Part shown: positions 17,815 to 26,414 of the stretch, one piece after another
How the letters are laid out: each line of letters opens with the position of its first letter
How positions within the stretch are numbered: position 1 is the first letter of the stretch
Assembly (NCBI GenBank): GCA_031367435.1
Contig: JANLPV010000166.1
Coordinates: 1 to 64,000 of the forward strand
Source of the DNA: WLMZ01 sp031367435
Lineage (GTDB): Bacteria > Actinomycetota > Acidimicrobiia > Acidimicrobiales > Ilumatobacteraceae
Reading direction: 5' to 3'
DNA: 64,000 nucleotides
Translations under genes and position numbers: made by a program
The notes under the pieces: generated by a model
Databases searched by the model: none
What the model was told of the DNA's origin: nothing
What the model saw: only the letters and a program-made list of their open reading frames with translations

Positions 17815-18963
17815 GTGACGGTTCCGGGCGACACGATTGCCGAACAGCTCAGCACCAAGATTCCCATTGCGGTCAATCTTCTCTGGTGCGTGCCGGGCAA
17901 GGTTGGCGGCAGCGAGGAATACCTCGTACGCCAGATGCTGGGCCTCGCCGAGGTCTCCTCCGACGTTGTTCCAACGTTGTATGCATTGCCTGGTTTCGCA
18001 GAGGCTCACCCGCAACTCGCAACGAAGTTTGAGATCGTCGTGGCACCTATCGACGGAGCGAACCGCGCTCGTCGCGTGATCGCCGAGAATCGTTGGTTGG
18101 TGGCGCGCACACGCGTCAGCCGCCTCGTTCACCATGGTGGGGGTACCGTGCCGAACCGAGGTGCGCGGCCCACTGTGCTCACGATCCACGATCTGCAGTA
18201 CCTCGAATATCCGCACTACGTCAGTCGCCTAAAGCTGTCGTATCTTCGGTGGGCGGTGCCGCGATCTGTTGCCCGTGCTGACGTGATCACGGTGCCCACT
18301 GAATTCGTGCGCCAGACAGTGATCTCGGCGTACGGCGCCGCGGCTGACCGGGTTGTCGTCGTCCCGCATGGTCTTGAGCCAACCATTGGAACGACCGCTA
18401 CCGACGAAGCGACGCTGCGGGCCAAGTTTGGTTTAGGCGACGGCCCGATTGTGGTGTTGCCGGCCGTGACTCATCCGCACAAGGGTCATCTTTTCCTGCT
18501 CGAGCTGATGGCATCACGTTGGACCGATCCCGCGCTTCGCCTCGTGCTCACGGGTGGTAAGGGTGCAGCGGATGATGCCGTGCAGAACGCGGTCGTTCGC
18601 CTTGGACTCGGTACCCGTGTCGTGCGTACAGGTCGGGTCACCGATGCCGACCGTGACGGTCTGATCAGGATGGCTCTTGCGATGGTGTTCCCGAGTGAGT
18701 ATGAAGGCTTTGGCGCGCCGGTCATCGAGGCGATGGCTCTTGGCACTCCGGTGGTCTGCGCTGATCGCGCTTGCTTGCCTGAGGTTGCTAGCGGAGCAGC
18801 TCTAGTACTGCCACTCGATCTCGACGCATGGGCCAATGCGCTCGACGTTGTGGCCGCGCAACGCGCAGCGATTGTGGTGGCCGGGCTCGAACGAGCTCAA
18901 CACTTCACGTCAGCGAACTCTGCGCATGCACTCCGCGTCGCATACGGATTGGCGCTGGCATGA
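17815..18963 (+). CDS. Glycosyltransferase, GT4 family
   Basis: A 382-aa GT-B enzyme: PGKVGGSEEYLVRQML near residue 25, HGGGTVPN, VLTIHDLQYLEYP, VPTEFVRQTV, VVVPHGLEPT, VLPAVTHPHKGH, and the donor-site EGFGAPVIEAMALGTPVV (E-x7-E). It overlaps the next glycosyltransferase by 4 bp, so translation is coupled. The three consecutive GT4 genes probably add successive residues of one repeat unit. Confidence 0.88.
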   Translation: MTVPGDTIAEQLSTKIPIAVNLLWCVPGKVGGSEEYLVRQMLGLAEVSSDVVPTLYALPGFAEAHPQLATKFEIVVAPIDGANRARRVIAENRWLVARTRVSRLVHHGGGTVPNRGARPTVLTIHDLQYLEYPHYVSRLKLSYLRWAVPRSVARADVITVPTEFVRQTVISAYGAAADRVVVVPHGLEPTIGTTATDEATLRAKFGLGDGPIVVLPAVTHPHKGHLFLLELMASRWTDPALRLVLTGGKGAADDAVQNAVVRLGLGTRVVRTGRVTDADRDGLIRMALAMVFPSEYEGFGAPVIEAMALGTPVVCADRACLPEVASGAALVLPLDLDAWANALDVVAAQRAAIVVAGLERAQHFTSANSAHALRVAYGLALA

Positions 18964-20225
18964 AGACGTCTAACACGACGCTTCGCCCACTTCGACTCGC
19001 AGTCGTGTGCCCGCACTTCGAACCCGACACCGCGCCGACGGGTGCAGTGATGACGCGGATCGTTCACGAGTTGGCCGAACTCGGTCACGAAATTCACGTT
19101 GTGACCGCACTGCCGTGGTATCGCAACCATGCGATCGATGCGGAGTGGACAGGACGGTGGATTCGGCGCGACATCACCGACTGGGGCTCGATTACCCGGG
19201 TGCATCCGTTCCCAGGATCCGACAAGACCAACCTCGTGAGGCGAGCCCTTGGGTTTGCTGGCTTCAGTGCTCTCGCCGCTCTGAGCGGGATCTGGGGGGG
19301 ACGCGTTGATGGCGTGTTGTCGATGTCGCCGCCGCTCACCAATGGACTCATCGGCTGGTTGATGAAGGTCGTGCGTCGAGGTCCACATGTGTTCAACATC
19401 CAAGATGTGTTTCCCGACGCCGCCATCGAGACGGGCGCAATCACCAATCGACGTGTCATCGACCTGGCACGTTGGCTCGAACGGATTTGCTATCGCCGGG
19501 CCGATGCCATCACCGTGTTGAGCAACGATCTGGCTGACAACGTGCGGGCCAAGCTCGATCCAAGCGAGCGGAGCAAAGTCAGGGTCATCCCGAACTTCGT
19601 ACTCACCGAGGAGATCCGACCTCTCGATCGGATGACCGCGTTTCGGTCAGAGTTGGGAATTGGGCCCGAGCCCGTCGTGATGTACGCGGGCAACGTCGGC
19701 TTCTCGCAGTCGCTCGATCTTGTGGTGCATGCCGCCCGCGAGTTGCCCGACATCACGTTTGTGATCAACGGTGAGGGTGGAGCAAAAGCCGCCCTCATTG
19801 AACAGGTCGCGGATCTCGCGAACGTGCGGATCGGTGGCTATCAGCCGATGCATCGCCTCGCGGAAGTTTTGGCAACTGGCGATATTCATCTGGTACCCCT
19901 GCGCGCCGGACTCGGTCGAGTCAGCGTGCCCTCAAAGACTTACTCGATTCTGGCCGCGGGTCGCCCGGTACTTGCTGCGATCGATCCGGGCACCGAGGTG
20001 CCGCGCATTCTCGAGGCAGCCGATGCCGGTGTCTGCGTTCCGCCCGATGATCCAGCCAGATTCGTCGCTGCGTTGAACCTGATGTTGGCCGACCCGACAC
20101 GATGCCAGCAGATGGGTGCACGCGGACGCGAATGGGTGCTACGCGCCGCTTCTCCCCGCGCGGTTGCCGAGGCCTACGAACAATTGTTCCGCGAACTGGG
20201 GCCCGCGCGTGGGAGTGACCGCTGA
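18960..20225 (+). CDS. Glycosyltransferase, GT4 family, WbuB-like
   Basis: A 421-aa GT-B protein with the WbuB/FucNAc-transferase flavour: RLAVVCPHFEPDTAPTGAVM, the hydrophobic SALAALSGIWGGRVDGVL membrane-associating segment, HVFNIQDVFPDAAIETG, ITVLSNDLADNV, MYAGNVGFSQSLDLV, and VPSKTYSILAAGRPVLA in place of a classical E-x7-E loop. The ATG at 18960 overlaps the previous stop (ATGA); the longer reading into the upstream gene is not supported. Confidence 0.88.
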   Translation: MKTSNTTLRPLRLAVVCPHFEPDTAPTGAVMTRIVHELAELGHEIHVVTALPWYRNHAIDAEWTGRWIRRDITDWGSITRVHPFPGSDKTNLVRRALGFAGFSALAALSGIWGGRVDGVLSMSPPLTNGLIGWLMKVVRRGPHVFNIQDVFPDAAIETGAITNRRVIDLARWLERICYRRADAITVLSNDLADNVRAKLDPSERSKVRVIPNFVLTEEIRPLDRMTAFRSELGIGPEPVVMYAGNVGFSQSLDLVVHAARELPDITFVINGEGGAKAALIEQVADLANVRIGGYQPMHRLAEVLATGDIHLVPLRAGLGRVSVPSKTYSILAAGRPVLAAIDPGTEVPRILEAADAGVCVPPDDPARFVAALNLMLADPTRCQQMGARGREWVLRAASPRAVAEAYEQLFRELGPARGSDR

Positions 20226-20258
20226 ATCGAGGCCAACAGGCTGTAACCTCGCATACTC

Positions 20259-21191
20259 GTGGCTCCTTCATCATCCGCCAAAAAAGTCGCCAAGCTCGCT
20301 GAGAAGGGCAAAGGCAAGAAGGTTCGCTTTCAAGGCGGCACCGTTTTTCCGCTCATCGTTGCGATTGTCACCGTGCTTGGTCTGTCCCTCATCGTCTACG
20401 CGCGCCAGTCTCGGCCCGGCCCCGGTGTCGGCGCGCCGACAGCGAACGACCACTGGCATGCTGCGTACGGTATGTACATCTGCGATGAAAAGGGTCTGCA
20501 GACACTGCCGAAGCTCACCGGCACGCTCGAAGAGACCGATTCAAGCGGGCAGGCCATCAGCACCAAGTTCGTGCGCACCGGCATTCACTCGCATGGCGAT
20601 GGCATCATGCACTGGCATCCCGCTGCGAGCGGTGCCGCTACCGGCAGCAACGCCAAGCTCAGCGTGTTCCTCGATAACTACAACATCTCGCTCACCGACA
20701 AGAAGTTGGTGCTCCCCAAAGAGCAGGGCGGTAAGACGTACGAAGAGGGCAAGTCGAAGTGCATCGTCGACGGTAAGGACAAGCCTGCCTCGCTCAAATT
20801 GTGGGTCTGGTCGAATTACGGCACGGTCGCTACTGTCGATCCGCAGGTCTACATCTCGAACATGGGCGATGTACGCATCAAGAACGACGGCATGGTGTTC
20901 ATGCTTGCCTTCGTACCAGACGACGTGAAGCCGAAGGCGCCTGATTGGGCTGCCGAATTGCCCACGCTCGGCGCGGCCGATGGTTCGTCGACGGCGACCA
21001 CGGTTCCTGGTCAAACAACGGTTCCTGGTCAAACAACGGTGCCCGGTCAAACAACGGTTCCCGGCCAAACAACGGTGCCCGGTCAAACAACGGTGCCCAG
21101 TGTTTCGACGCCCACCGCAACGTCGGTCGTTGGCGAGCCCTCGGCAGGTACCACGTCGCCGGCCGCTGTCACCACCACTTCCGGCGGCTGA
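20259..21191 (+). CDS. Single-pass membrane protein, His-rich ectodomain and TTVPGQ repeats
   Basis: The 310-aa protein has a Lys-rich cytoplasmic head (residues 1-27), one membrane span (about 28-48), and an extracellular domain with DHWHAAYGMYICDE and GIHSHGDGIMHWHP, which look like metal-binding His clusters. The last 60 residues hold five exact PGQTTV hexads in a Thr/Ser/Pro-rich tail, probably a wall-spanning stalk. No named family was recognised. It lies inside the glycan cluster and overlaps the nucleotidyltransferase start by one base, so it is likely part of the same operon. GTG start, with TAACCT 9 nt upstream. Confidence 0.8.
   Translation: MAPSSSAKKVAKLAEKGKGKKVRFQGGTVFPLIVAIVTVLGLSLIVYARQSRPGPGVGAPTANDHWHAAYGMYICDEKGLQTLPKLTGTLEETDSSGQAISTKFVRTGIHSHGDGIMHWHPAASGAATGSNAKLSVFLDNYNISLTDKKLVLPKEQGGKTYEEGKSKCIVDGKDKPASLKLWVWSNYGTVATVDPQVYISNMGDVRIKNDGMVFMLAFVPDDVKPKAPDWAAELPTLGAADGSSTATTVPGQTTVPGQTTVPGQTTVPGQTTVPGQTTVPSVSTPTATSVVGEPSAGTTSPAAVTTTSGG
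21004..21093. repeat. Five 18-bp tandem repeats encoding PGQTTV
   Basis: Consensus unit TTCCTGGTCAAACAACGG; copies differ mainly at the T/G, C/T wobble positions. In-frame with the membrane protein, so copy number can change without frameshift. Confidence 0.85.
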
Positions 21192-22195
21192 TGCGCGCGG
21201 TTGTGCTCGTAGGGGGCTTCGGCACCCGGCTTCGTCCGCTGACCAACAGCGTCCCTAAACCGATGCTGCCGGTGGGCCATGTGCCCATCATCCAACGGTT
21301 GATCGAAAATCTTGTCCGCGGGGGTGTCAGCGATGTCACGTTGGCGCTTGGCTTTCGGCCTGAACCGTTCATGCAAGCATTCCCCGACGGCACGTGCGCG
21401 GGCGCCTCACTCGTGTACGCGGTAGAACCCGCGCCGCTCGACACCGGCGGTGCCATCCGTTTCGCGGCGCGCTACTCGGGCATCGATTCCACCTTTGTGG
21501 TTGCCAACGGTGACGTGCTGACCGATCTCGACATCGCCGCACTCGTCGCCTTTCACCGCCGAAACAATGCCGAGGCAACGCTGCATCTCACTCCCGTCGA
21601 TGACCCATCGGCGTTCGGTGTCGTCGAGGGCGACTTGCACGGGCTCGTTCGGCGATTCATCGAAAAGCCCCCTCCTGGCACGTCGCCGAGCAATCTCATC
21701 AACGCCGGCACATACGTATTCGAGCCGTCGATGGTCGATCGCATTCCAGACGGGCGCAAGGTGTCGATCGAACGTGAGATCTTCCCGCTCGTCGCAACAG
21801 ATGGGCGTCTCTGGGCGATGCCCACCGACGACTACTGGATCGATACCGGACAACCCGACCTGTACCTGAAGGCGAACCTCGACATCATCACCAAGGTCCG
21901 CGCGGAGCACAGCTGGGCCAACGGCGTTGCCGATGGGTCCACGATTGGTTCGGGAGTTGCGCTCTCCGACACCGTTGTCGCGGTGGGCGTCACGATCGGC
22001 GACGGTGCCGATGTCAGCGACTCTGTGTTGCTTGTGGGCGCGGACATTGGTCCGGGCGCACATGTGCGACGCAGTGTCGTGATGGGCCACGTTGGTGCGC
22101 GCGCGGTGATCAACGATTGCGTTATCGGGGCCGACGTACACATCGCCGACGGTGCCCATCACACGGCTGAGCGCATCCCCGCACCCGATGCTTGA
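21191..22195 (+). CDS. Sugar-1-phosphate nucleotidyltransferase (GDP-mannose pyrophosphorylase-like)
   Basis: The 334-aa protein has the signature LVGGFGTRLRPLT and KPMLPVGHVPII, VVANGDVLTD for the metal site, INAGTYVFEP, and a C-terminal hexapeptide beta-helix (about residues 240-330). It resembles mycobacterial ManC-type mannose-1-phosphate guanylyltransferases, and its position beside cofD matches the gene order there. Specificity for GTP and mannose is inferred; a glucose-1-phosphate enzyme is the alternative. The start overlaps the stop of the previous gene (CTGATG). Confidence 0.85.
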   Translation: MRAVVLVGGFGTRLRPLTNSVPKPMLPVGHVPIIQRLIENLVRGGVSDVTLALGFRPEPFMQAFPDGTCAGASLVYAVEPAPLDTGGAIRFAARYSGIDSTFVVANGDVLTDLDIAALVAFHRRNNAEATLHLTPVDDPSAFGVVEGDLHGLVRRFIEKPPPGTSPSNLINAGTYVFEPSMVDRIPDGRKVSIEREIFPLVATDGRLWAMPTDDYWIDTGQPDLYLKANLDIITKVRAEHSWANGVADGSTIGSGVALSDTVVAVGVTIGDGADVSDSVLLVGADIGPGAHVRRSVVMGHVGARAVINDCVIGADVHIADGAHHTAERIPAPDA

Positions 22196-22227
22196 CGACG
22201 GCGCGGCTGAGTGATGGCGGGGCAGCC

Positions 22228-23148
22228 GTGAACGCGATGATCATCGGCGGTGCTGGCTTTCTCGGTTCACATCTTGTCGACCGATTTCTTGCCGAGGGAG
22301 TCGCCGTTGACGTCATCGACAACCTCTCGTCGGGCTCACTCGCAAATCTTTCCGACGCGCGCCACGCCGGCGGTGCGCTCAAAATTCACACGCTCGATGT
22401 CTGCGCCGCGGAGTTCGGCTCGCTCGTGGGTATGCGGCACCCAGACGTGGTGTATGACCTTGCGCTGCTCACGCCGGCCTCGGCCGAGGGTGACATGTAT
22501 GGCGGTGCGATCTCCAGTGTTCTTGCCGTGCTCGATGCCGCTCGCCGTCACGGTGTTGGCAAGGTCGTGGTGGCGCTACCCGCAGGGCATTTGTACGGCG
22601 AAGTTCCAGCTCGTGAACTACCCGTGAAAGAGGGTCGCGCCTTCGAGCCGTCAGGTGTTACGGGGGTGCTGGCGCGAACCATCACCGACCTCCTCGCGGT
22701 CTACCGCGACGAACACGCGCTTGAATACACAGCGCTCGCTCTGTCGTCGGTGTATGGCCCACGTCAGCGACGTGGAGATGGGGTGGTCGCGGCCTTCGTT
22801 GCGGCACATGTTCACGGCGAACAAATGGTGATCTTCGGCGACGGACGCCAGACCCGCGATCTGCTGTACGTCGACGATGCAACTGACGCGCTGTTGCGGG
22901 CCGGTCAACGCGGCAGTGGTCTTGTGATCAACGTCGGCACAGGAATCCAAACGTCGGTCCGCGATCTTGCGAGTCTGATCAGTCCGAACGAGTCACCCCA
23001 CCACGTCGCACGCCGGCACGGCGATCTCACCCGCGTCGCGGTATCGCCCACGCGAGCGCGAATCCATTTGCAGTGGTCGCCATGGACCGCTCTCGGCGAA
23101 GGCCTTGCTGCGACCATTGCTTACAGCAATGCCACCGATCAGCTCTAA
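22228..23148 (+). CDS. NAD-dependent epimerase/dehydratase-like SDR lacking the catalytic triad
   Basis: A 306-aa extended SDR. The nucleotide fold is intact (IIGGAGFLGSHLVDRFL, VDVIDNLSSG), and the C-terminal half has SSVYGPRQRRGDGVVAAF, GDGRQTRDLLYVDDA as in UDP-glucose epimerases. But the usual Ser-Ser/Thr position reads VVALPAGHLYGE, and the Tyr-x3-Lys block reads EPSGVTGVLARTITD, so Ser/Thr, Tyr and Lys are all missing. It may be a binding or regulatory protein, or use altered chemistry. The GTG at 22228 fits the fold; a TTG at 22192 overlaps the previous gene. It overlaps convergent cofD by 4 bp. Confidence 0.8.
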   Translation: MNAMIIGGAGFLGSHLVDRFLAEGVAVDVIDNLSSGSLANLSDARHAGGALKIHTLDVCAAEFGSLVGMRHPDVVYDLALLTPASAEGDMYGGAISSVLAVLDAARRHGVGKVVVALPAGHLYGEVPARELPVKEGRAFEPSGVTGVLARTITDLLAVYRDEHALEYTALALSSVYGPRQRRGDGVVAAFVAAHVHGEQMVIFGDGRQTRDLLYVDDATDALLRAGQRGSGLVINVGTGIQTSVRDLASLISPNESPHHVARRHGDLTRVAVSPTRARIHLQWSPWTALGEGLAATIAYSNATDQL

Positions 23149-24107
23149 CGGTCGATTCCGGCCGCAGCAAGTGCGGTCCGCGCCAGCTCGGCGGAGATCT
23201 CCGGCGAACTCATAATCGACGGCACCACGATCGCGCGCATGCCCGCCGCCTCTACCTGATCGGCGAGGTGCGCATCGACGGGATCGATGACGAGGCACGC
23301 GGCGATCGACGCGTAGAGGTGGGCTACCCCAACGACCGACGCTTCGTGGCCCAACTCCTCGAGCATGTGATCTGCGGGGCCCTTCAGTGCGGCACCACCC
23401 ACAATTGGGGAGATCGCCACGACGCTCTTTCTGCGTGCCGACAGCGCGGCATCCACGCCCGAAAGAGCACGAAGTGGTCCAATCGAAACCAGTGGGTTGG
23501 ACGGCGCAATCACGATCGCGTCTGCGCCCATCAGTGCCCGCGCCGCGGCGCCCGTGAGCGTGGCCTGCTCAGCACCGACGAAGCGCACCTGACTGATCGG
23601 TACGTTGTGATGGCGTTGTACGAAGTATTCCTGAAAGCTGATTTCAGTCTCGCCAACTACGGTGACGCGTGTCTCTACGCGTTGGTCAGACATCGGCAGC
23701 AGTCGAACGTGCAACCCAAAGGCATGCGCGATTTCGCCGGTGACCTCCGTGAGCGTGGCGCCTTCACCGAGCCGAGCTGTGCGATAGAAATGGGTGGCCA
23801 AGTCTTGGTCGCCTAGGTTGAACCAGGTTGGTGCCGCGTGTGAGAGCGCTGGCCGTACGGGCACGAATCGGGCGAGCGCTTCCATCGCTCGCCAACTCTC
23901 ATCGCGAAGGCCCCATCCGCGGTCGGGGTCGATGGCCCCGGCCAAGGTGTACGTGACGGTGTCGAGATCGGGGCAGATGAAGAGCCCGTGCATCACGGTG
24001 TCGTCGCCGGTATTCACAATCGCAGTGATCTCGGTGGGAGGCACAACCTGGATGAGGCCGCGAAGAAAGCGGGCGGCTCCAACGCCGCCAGCGAGCACTG
24101 TGATCAT
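23145..24107 (-). CDS. cofD: 2-phospho-L-lactate transferase (coenzyme F420 biosynthesis)
   Basis: Joins the lactyl- or enolpyruvyl-phosphoguanosine group to the deazaflavin Fo, forming (dehydro)F420-0. The 320-aa protein starts with VLAGGVGAARFLRGL, has NTGDDTVMHGLFICPDLDT, WFNLGDQDLATH, APSNPLVSIGP, and ISPIVGGAALKGPA, all CofD/FbiA hallmarks. It overlaps the next minus-strand glycosyltransferase gene by 4 bp. The later F420 enzyme, cofE, is 36 kb away. Confidence 0.95.
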   Translation of the reverse strand: MITVLAGGVGAARFLRGLIQVVPPTEITAIVNTGDDTVMHGLFICPDLDTVTYTLAGAIDPDRGWGLRDESWRAMEALARFVPVRPALSHAAPTWFNLGDQDLATHFYRTARLGEGATLTEVTGEIAHAFGLHVRLLPMSDQRVETRVTVVGETEISFQEYFVQRHHNVPISQVRFVGAEQATLTGAAARALMGADAIVIAPSNPLVSIGPLRALSGVDAALSARRKSVVAISPIVGGAALKGPADHMLEELGHEASVVGVAHLYASIAACLVIDPVDAHLADQVEAAGMRAIVVPSIMSSPEISAELARTALAAAGIDR

Positions 24108-25249
24108 GGGGTTCCCTCCTCGGCCAGTCGACGGTAGACGCCAGCCAATCGAGATGCGGTCTCGGACCAGGAATAGTGAGTGAGTCGTAGGCGACCAGCG
24201 GCGATGAGCCGGCTACGCGACGACGAGTCGGCGAGCGTGTTCTCTAATGCCTCGGCTAGCGCCGTGACGTCGTCGGCTGCCACCAACGCGGCAGCGTCGC
24301 CGGCGACTTCGGGAATTGAGCCAGCCGTCGATGCAACGACGGGCAGGTCGTATCCCATTGCTTCGAGCAGTGGGAAGCCAAAGCCTTCGTCGAGCGACGG
24401 ATACGCGAGCAGCTGCGCGTGTTGCAGAAACCAGCGTTTGGCGTCGTCGTCGATGCGGCCGGTGCAGAGCACCCGCTCTCGCGCGCGGGGATGGAGTGCG
24501 TCGATGGCGGTGTTGATGGCATCGCGGTCGTCGCCGTCCGCGCCGGCCAACACCAATCGGAGCTCTGGGTGAGTCGCCGCGATCAATCCGAACGCAGCTA
24601 CCAGCCGGGGCAGGTTCTTGCGTCGTTCGAGCGTGCCGACGGCGAGCACGAATGGCACGCCAACGAGTTCAGCAACGGGAGGTTCAGCAACCTCATTTGA
24701 TGAGTCCATGGTGAGTGCGGCAAGCGGGATCGTCTCCACCCGGTCGGTGCGTAGCAACTCGCGCACGGCGTCGGATGTAGCGGTCGAGCAAGCATGCACC
24801 ACAGCCCCGCTCTCTACTGCCCTGCGCAAAACGCGCCCGGCACGCGCGACGTTGGCCGATGCCTGATTGGGGTGACGCAGAAACCAGCAGTCGTAGACCG
24901 TCACCACGCGGGGCAAGCGGCTCGGCGGAACGATGTAGTTAGTGCCGTGGATGACCTGTGCCGGCTCAAGCCAACGGTCGACGCGTGGTCCGCGAAAGTG
25001 GCCCCAAACCCGTTGCGCGACTGCGGCGGGCAGCGGCAAACGCGTGGTGTCCGGCTGCAGCGCGCCTCGAAAACTGCAGACATACGGCATGAGCGAGATG
25101 TCAGATCGTGCGGCAAGAGCAACGGTGATTTCGCGCACGGCACCACCAACGCCAGTAAGGGGACTGAGTAGCGGAGCAACATCAATTGCCACGGATAGAC
25201 AGGCGTTGGAGCCCGAGGCACCAGCAGGGGGGAAATGGTCCGTCGACAC
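24104..25249 (-). CDS. Glycosyltransferase, GT4 family
   Basis: A GT-B protein of about 381 aa: the N-terminal VAIDVAPLLSPLTGVGGAV strand and glycine loop, VIHGTNYIVPP, VVTVYDCWFLRHP, LAVGTLERRKNLPRLV, and EGFGFPLLEAMGYDLPVVAS (E-x7-E). The DCWFLRHP region is typical of mannosyltransferase-like GT4 enzymes. The true start is uncertain: GTG 25249, a GTG just before VAIDV, or an ATG at 25321 that adds 24 unsupported residues. It lies directly upstream of cofD on the same strand. Role in the surface glycan is inferred from context. Confidence 0.82.
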   Translation of the reverse strand: MSTDHFPPAGASGSNACLSVAIDVAPLLSPLTGVGGAVREITVALAARSDISLMPYVCSFRGALQPDTTRLPLPAAVAQRVWGHFRGPRVDRWLEPAQVIHGTNYIVPPSRLPRVVTVYDCWFLRHPNQASANVARAGRVLRRAVESGAVVHACSTATSDAVRELLRTDRVETIPLAALTMDSSNEVAEPPVAELVGVPFVLAVGTLERRKNLPRLVAAFGLIAATHPELRLVLAGADGDDRDAINTAIDALHPRARERVLCTGRIDDDAKRWFLQHAQLLAYPSLDEGFGFPLLEAMGYDLPVVASTAGSIPEVAGDAAALVAADDVTALAEALENTLADSSSRSRLIAAGRLRLTHYSWSETASRLAGVYRRLAEEGTP

Positions 25250-25305
25250 CGCCGTCAGCCTACTTGTGCCGACCAAGATGCTGTCGTGTGCGTAGTACGT
25301 CGGCG

Positions 25306-25311
25306 TAGACT
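25306..25311 (+). promoter_or_regulatory. Possible -10 box for gmd
   Basis: TAGACT, about 53 nt before the gmd start. No clear -35 box. The same hexamer is found upstream of ahcY (45526-45531). Confidence 0.3.
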
Positions 25312-25363
25312 GGCGCAACATTCACACAATCGCGGGTCCCTCCGCCGCATTCAGGATCTCACT

Positions 25364-26356
25364 ATGCCCCGCGCGTTCATCACAGGTATCACTGGCCAAG
25401 ACGGCCGCCATCTTGCCGAATTCCTGCACTCGAAGGACTACGAAGTCTTTGGCATGGTCACCGGCCAGAACAATCCGAAGGCTGAGTACCTTCGCGACGA
25501 ACTTCCTTTCGTCGAGATCGTGCCCGGCGATCTTGCCGATCTGCCGTCGCTGGTGAAGGCGATGGCACATGCTCAACCCGAGGAGGTCTATAACCTCGGC
25601 GCGATTTCATTCGTTGCCATGAGCTTCAATCAAGCTGAGCTCACCGCAAACATCACGGGCCTTGGCGTGCTGCGCATGCTCGAGGCAATCCGCATGGTGG
25701 GCGGCAACGAGAACAACCCGATTCGCTTCTATCAGGCGTCGTCATCAGAAATGTTCGGCAAAGTCCGCGAGACGCCGCAAACCGAACGCACACCGTTTCA
25801 CCCCCGTTCGCCTTACGGATGCGCCAAGGTGTTCGGGCACGACATCACCGTGAACTACCGCGAGAGCTATGGCATGTACGCGTGCAGCGGCATCTTGTTC
25901 AATCACGAGGGCCCGCGACGCGGCCTCGAGTTCGTGACTCGTAAGGTCACCAACGCCGTGGCGCGCATCAGCCTCGGCCTGCAGGATGAGATCGTGCTGG
26001 GAAATCTCGACAGCAAGCGCGACTGGGGCTACGCAGGCGATTATGTGAAGGCGATGTGGCTGATGTTGCAGCAGCCCGAGCCCGATGACTTCGTCATCTC
26101 CACCGGCAATACGCACAGCATCGAAGATCTCGTCGAGCGTTCGTTCGCGGAAGTGGGCATCGACGATTGGCGTTCGCGAGTTCGCCAGGACCCCAAGTTC
26201 TTCCGGCCAGCCGAGGTCGATCTTCTGATCGGCGATTCCTCCAAAGCGCGCACGAAGCTCGGTTGGCAACCTGAGGTCGACTTTGCTCAACTCGTGAGCA
26301 TGATGGTGAAGCACGACCTCGAGTACGAAACGCGCAAGGCGGCAAACTCGAAGTGA
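25364..26356 (+). CDS. gmd: GDP-mannose 4,6-dehydratase
   Basis: Forms GDP-4-keto-6-deoxy-mannose from GDP-mannose. The 330-aa SDR has ITGITGQDGRHLAEFL for NADP, the ASSSEMFGKV dehydratase motif with the catalytic Ser and Glu, SPYGCAKVFGHDITVNYRES (Tyr-x3-Lys), and ILFNHEGPRRGLEFVTRKV, which is diagnostic of GMD. The ATG at 25364 is chosen because earlier starts add non-homologous residues. With fcl it makes GDP-L-fucose; GDP-mannose could come from ManB and the 21191 nucleotidyltransferase. Confidence 0.94.
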   Translation: MPRAFITGITGQDGRHLAEFLHSKDYEVFGMVTGQNNPKAEYLRDELPFVEIVPGDLADLPSLVKAMAHAQPEEVYNLGAISFVAMSFNQAELTANITGLGVLRMLEAIRMVGGNENNPIRFYQASSSEMFGKVRETPQTERTPFHPRSPYGCAKVFGHDITVNYRESYGMYACSGILFNHEGPRRGLEFVTRKVTNAVARISLGLQDEIVLGNLDSKRDWGYAGDYVKAMWLMLQQPEPDDFVISTGNTHSIEDLVERSFAEVGIDDWRSRVRQDPKFFRPAEVDLLIGDSSKARTKLGWQPEVDFAQLVSMMVKHDLEYETRKAANSK

Positions 26357-26414
26357 GCTGACGTGTTCGAAGTGCCTGAACCGGTGCTTGGATCGCCATT
26401 CAATTTCTGGCGGA

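Noticed and set aside
16933..18216. 427-codon open frame opposite two GT4 genes
   Set aside because: Crosses two well-formed glycosyltransferases; low-complexity Cys/His/Arg composition.
21004..21093. Possible CRISPR array
   Set aside because: Repeats are directly adjacent, without spacers, and in-frame coding.
22192..22227. TTG start of the SDR gene
   Set aside because: Overlaps the previous gene and adds a non-homologous stretch; GTG 22228 fits the fold.
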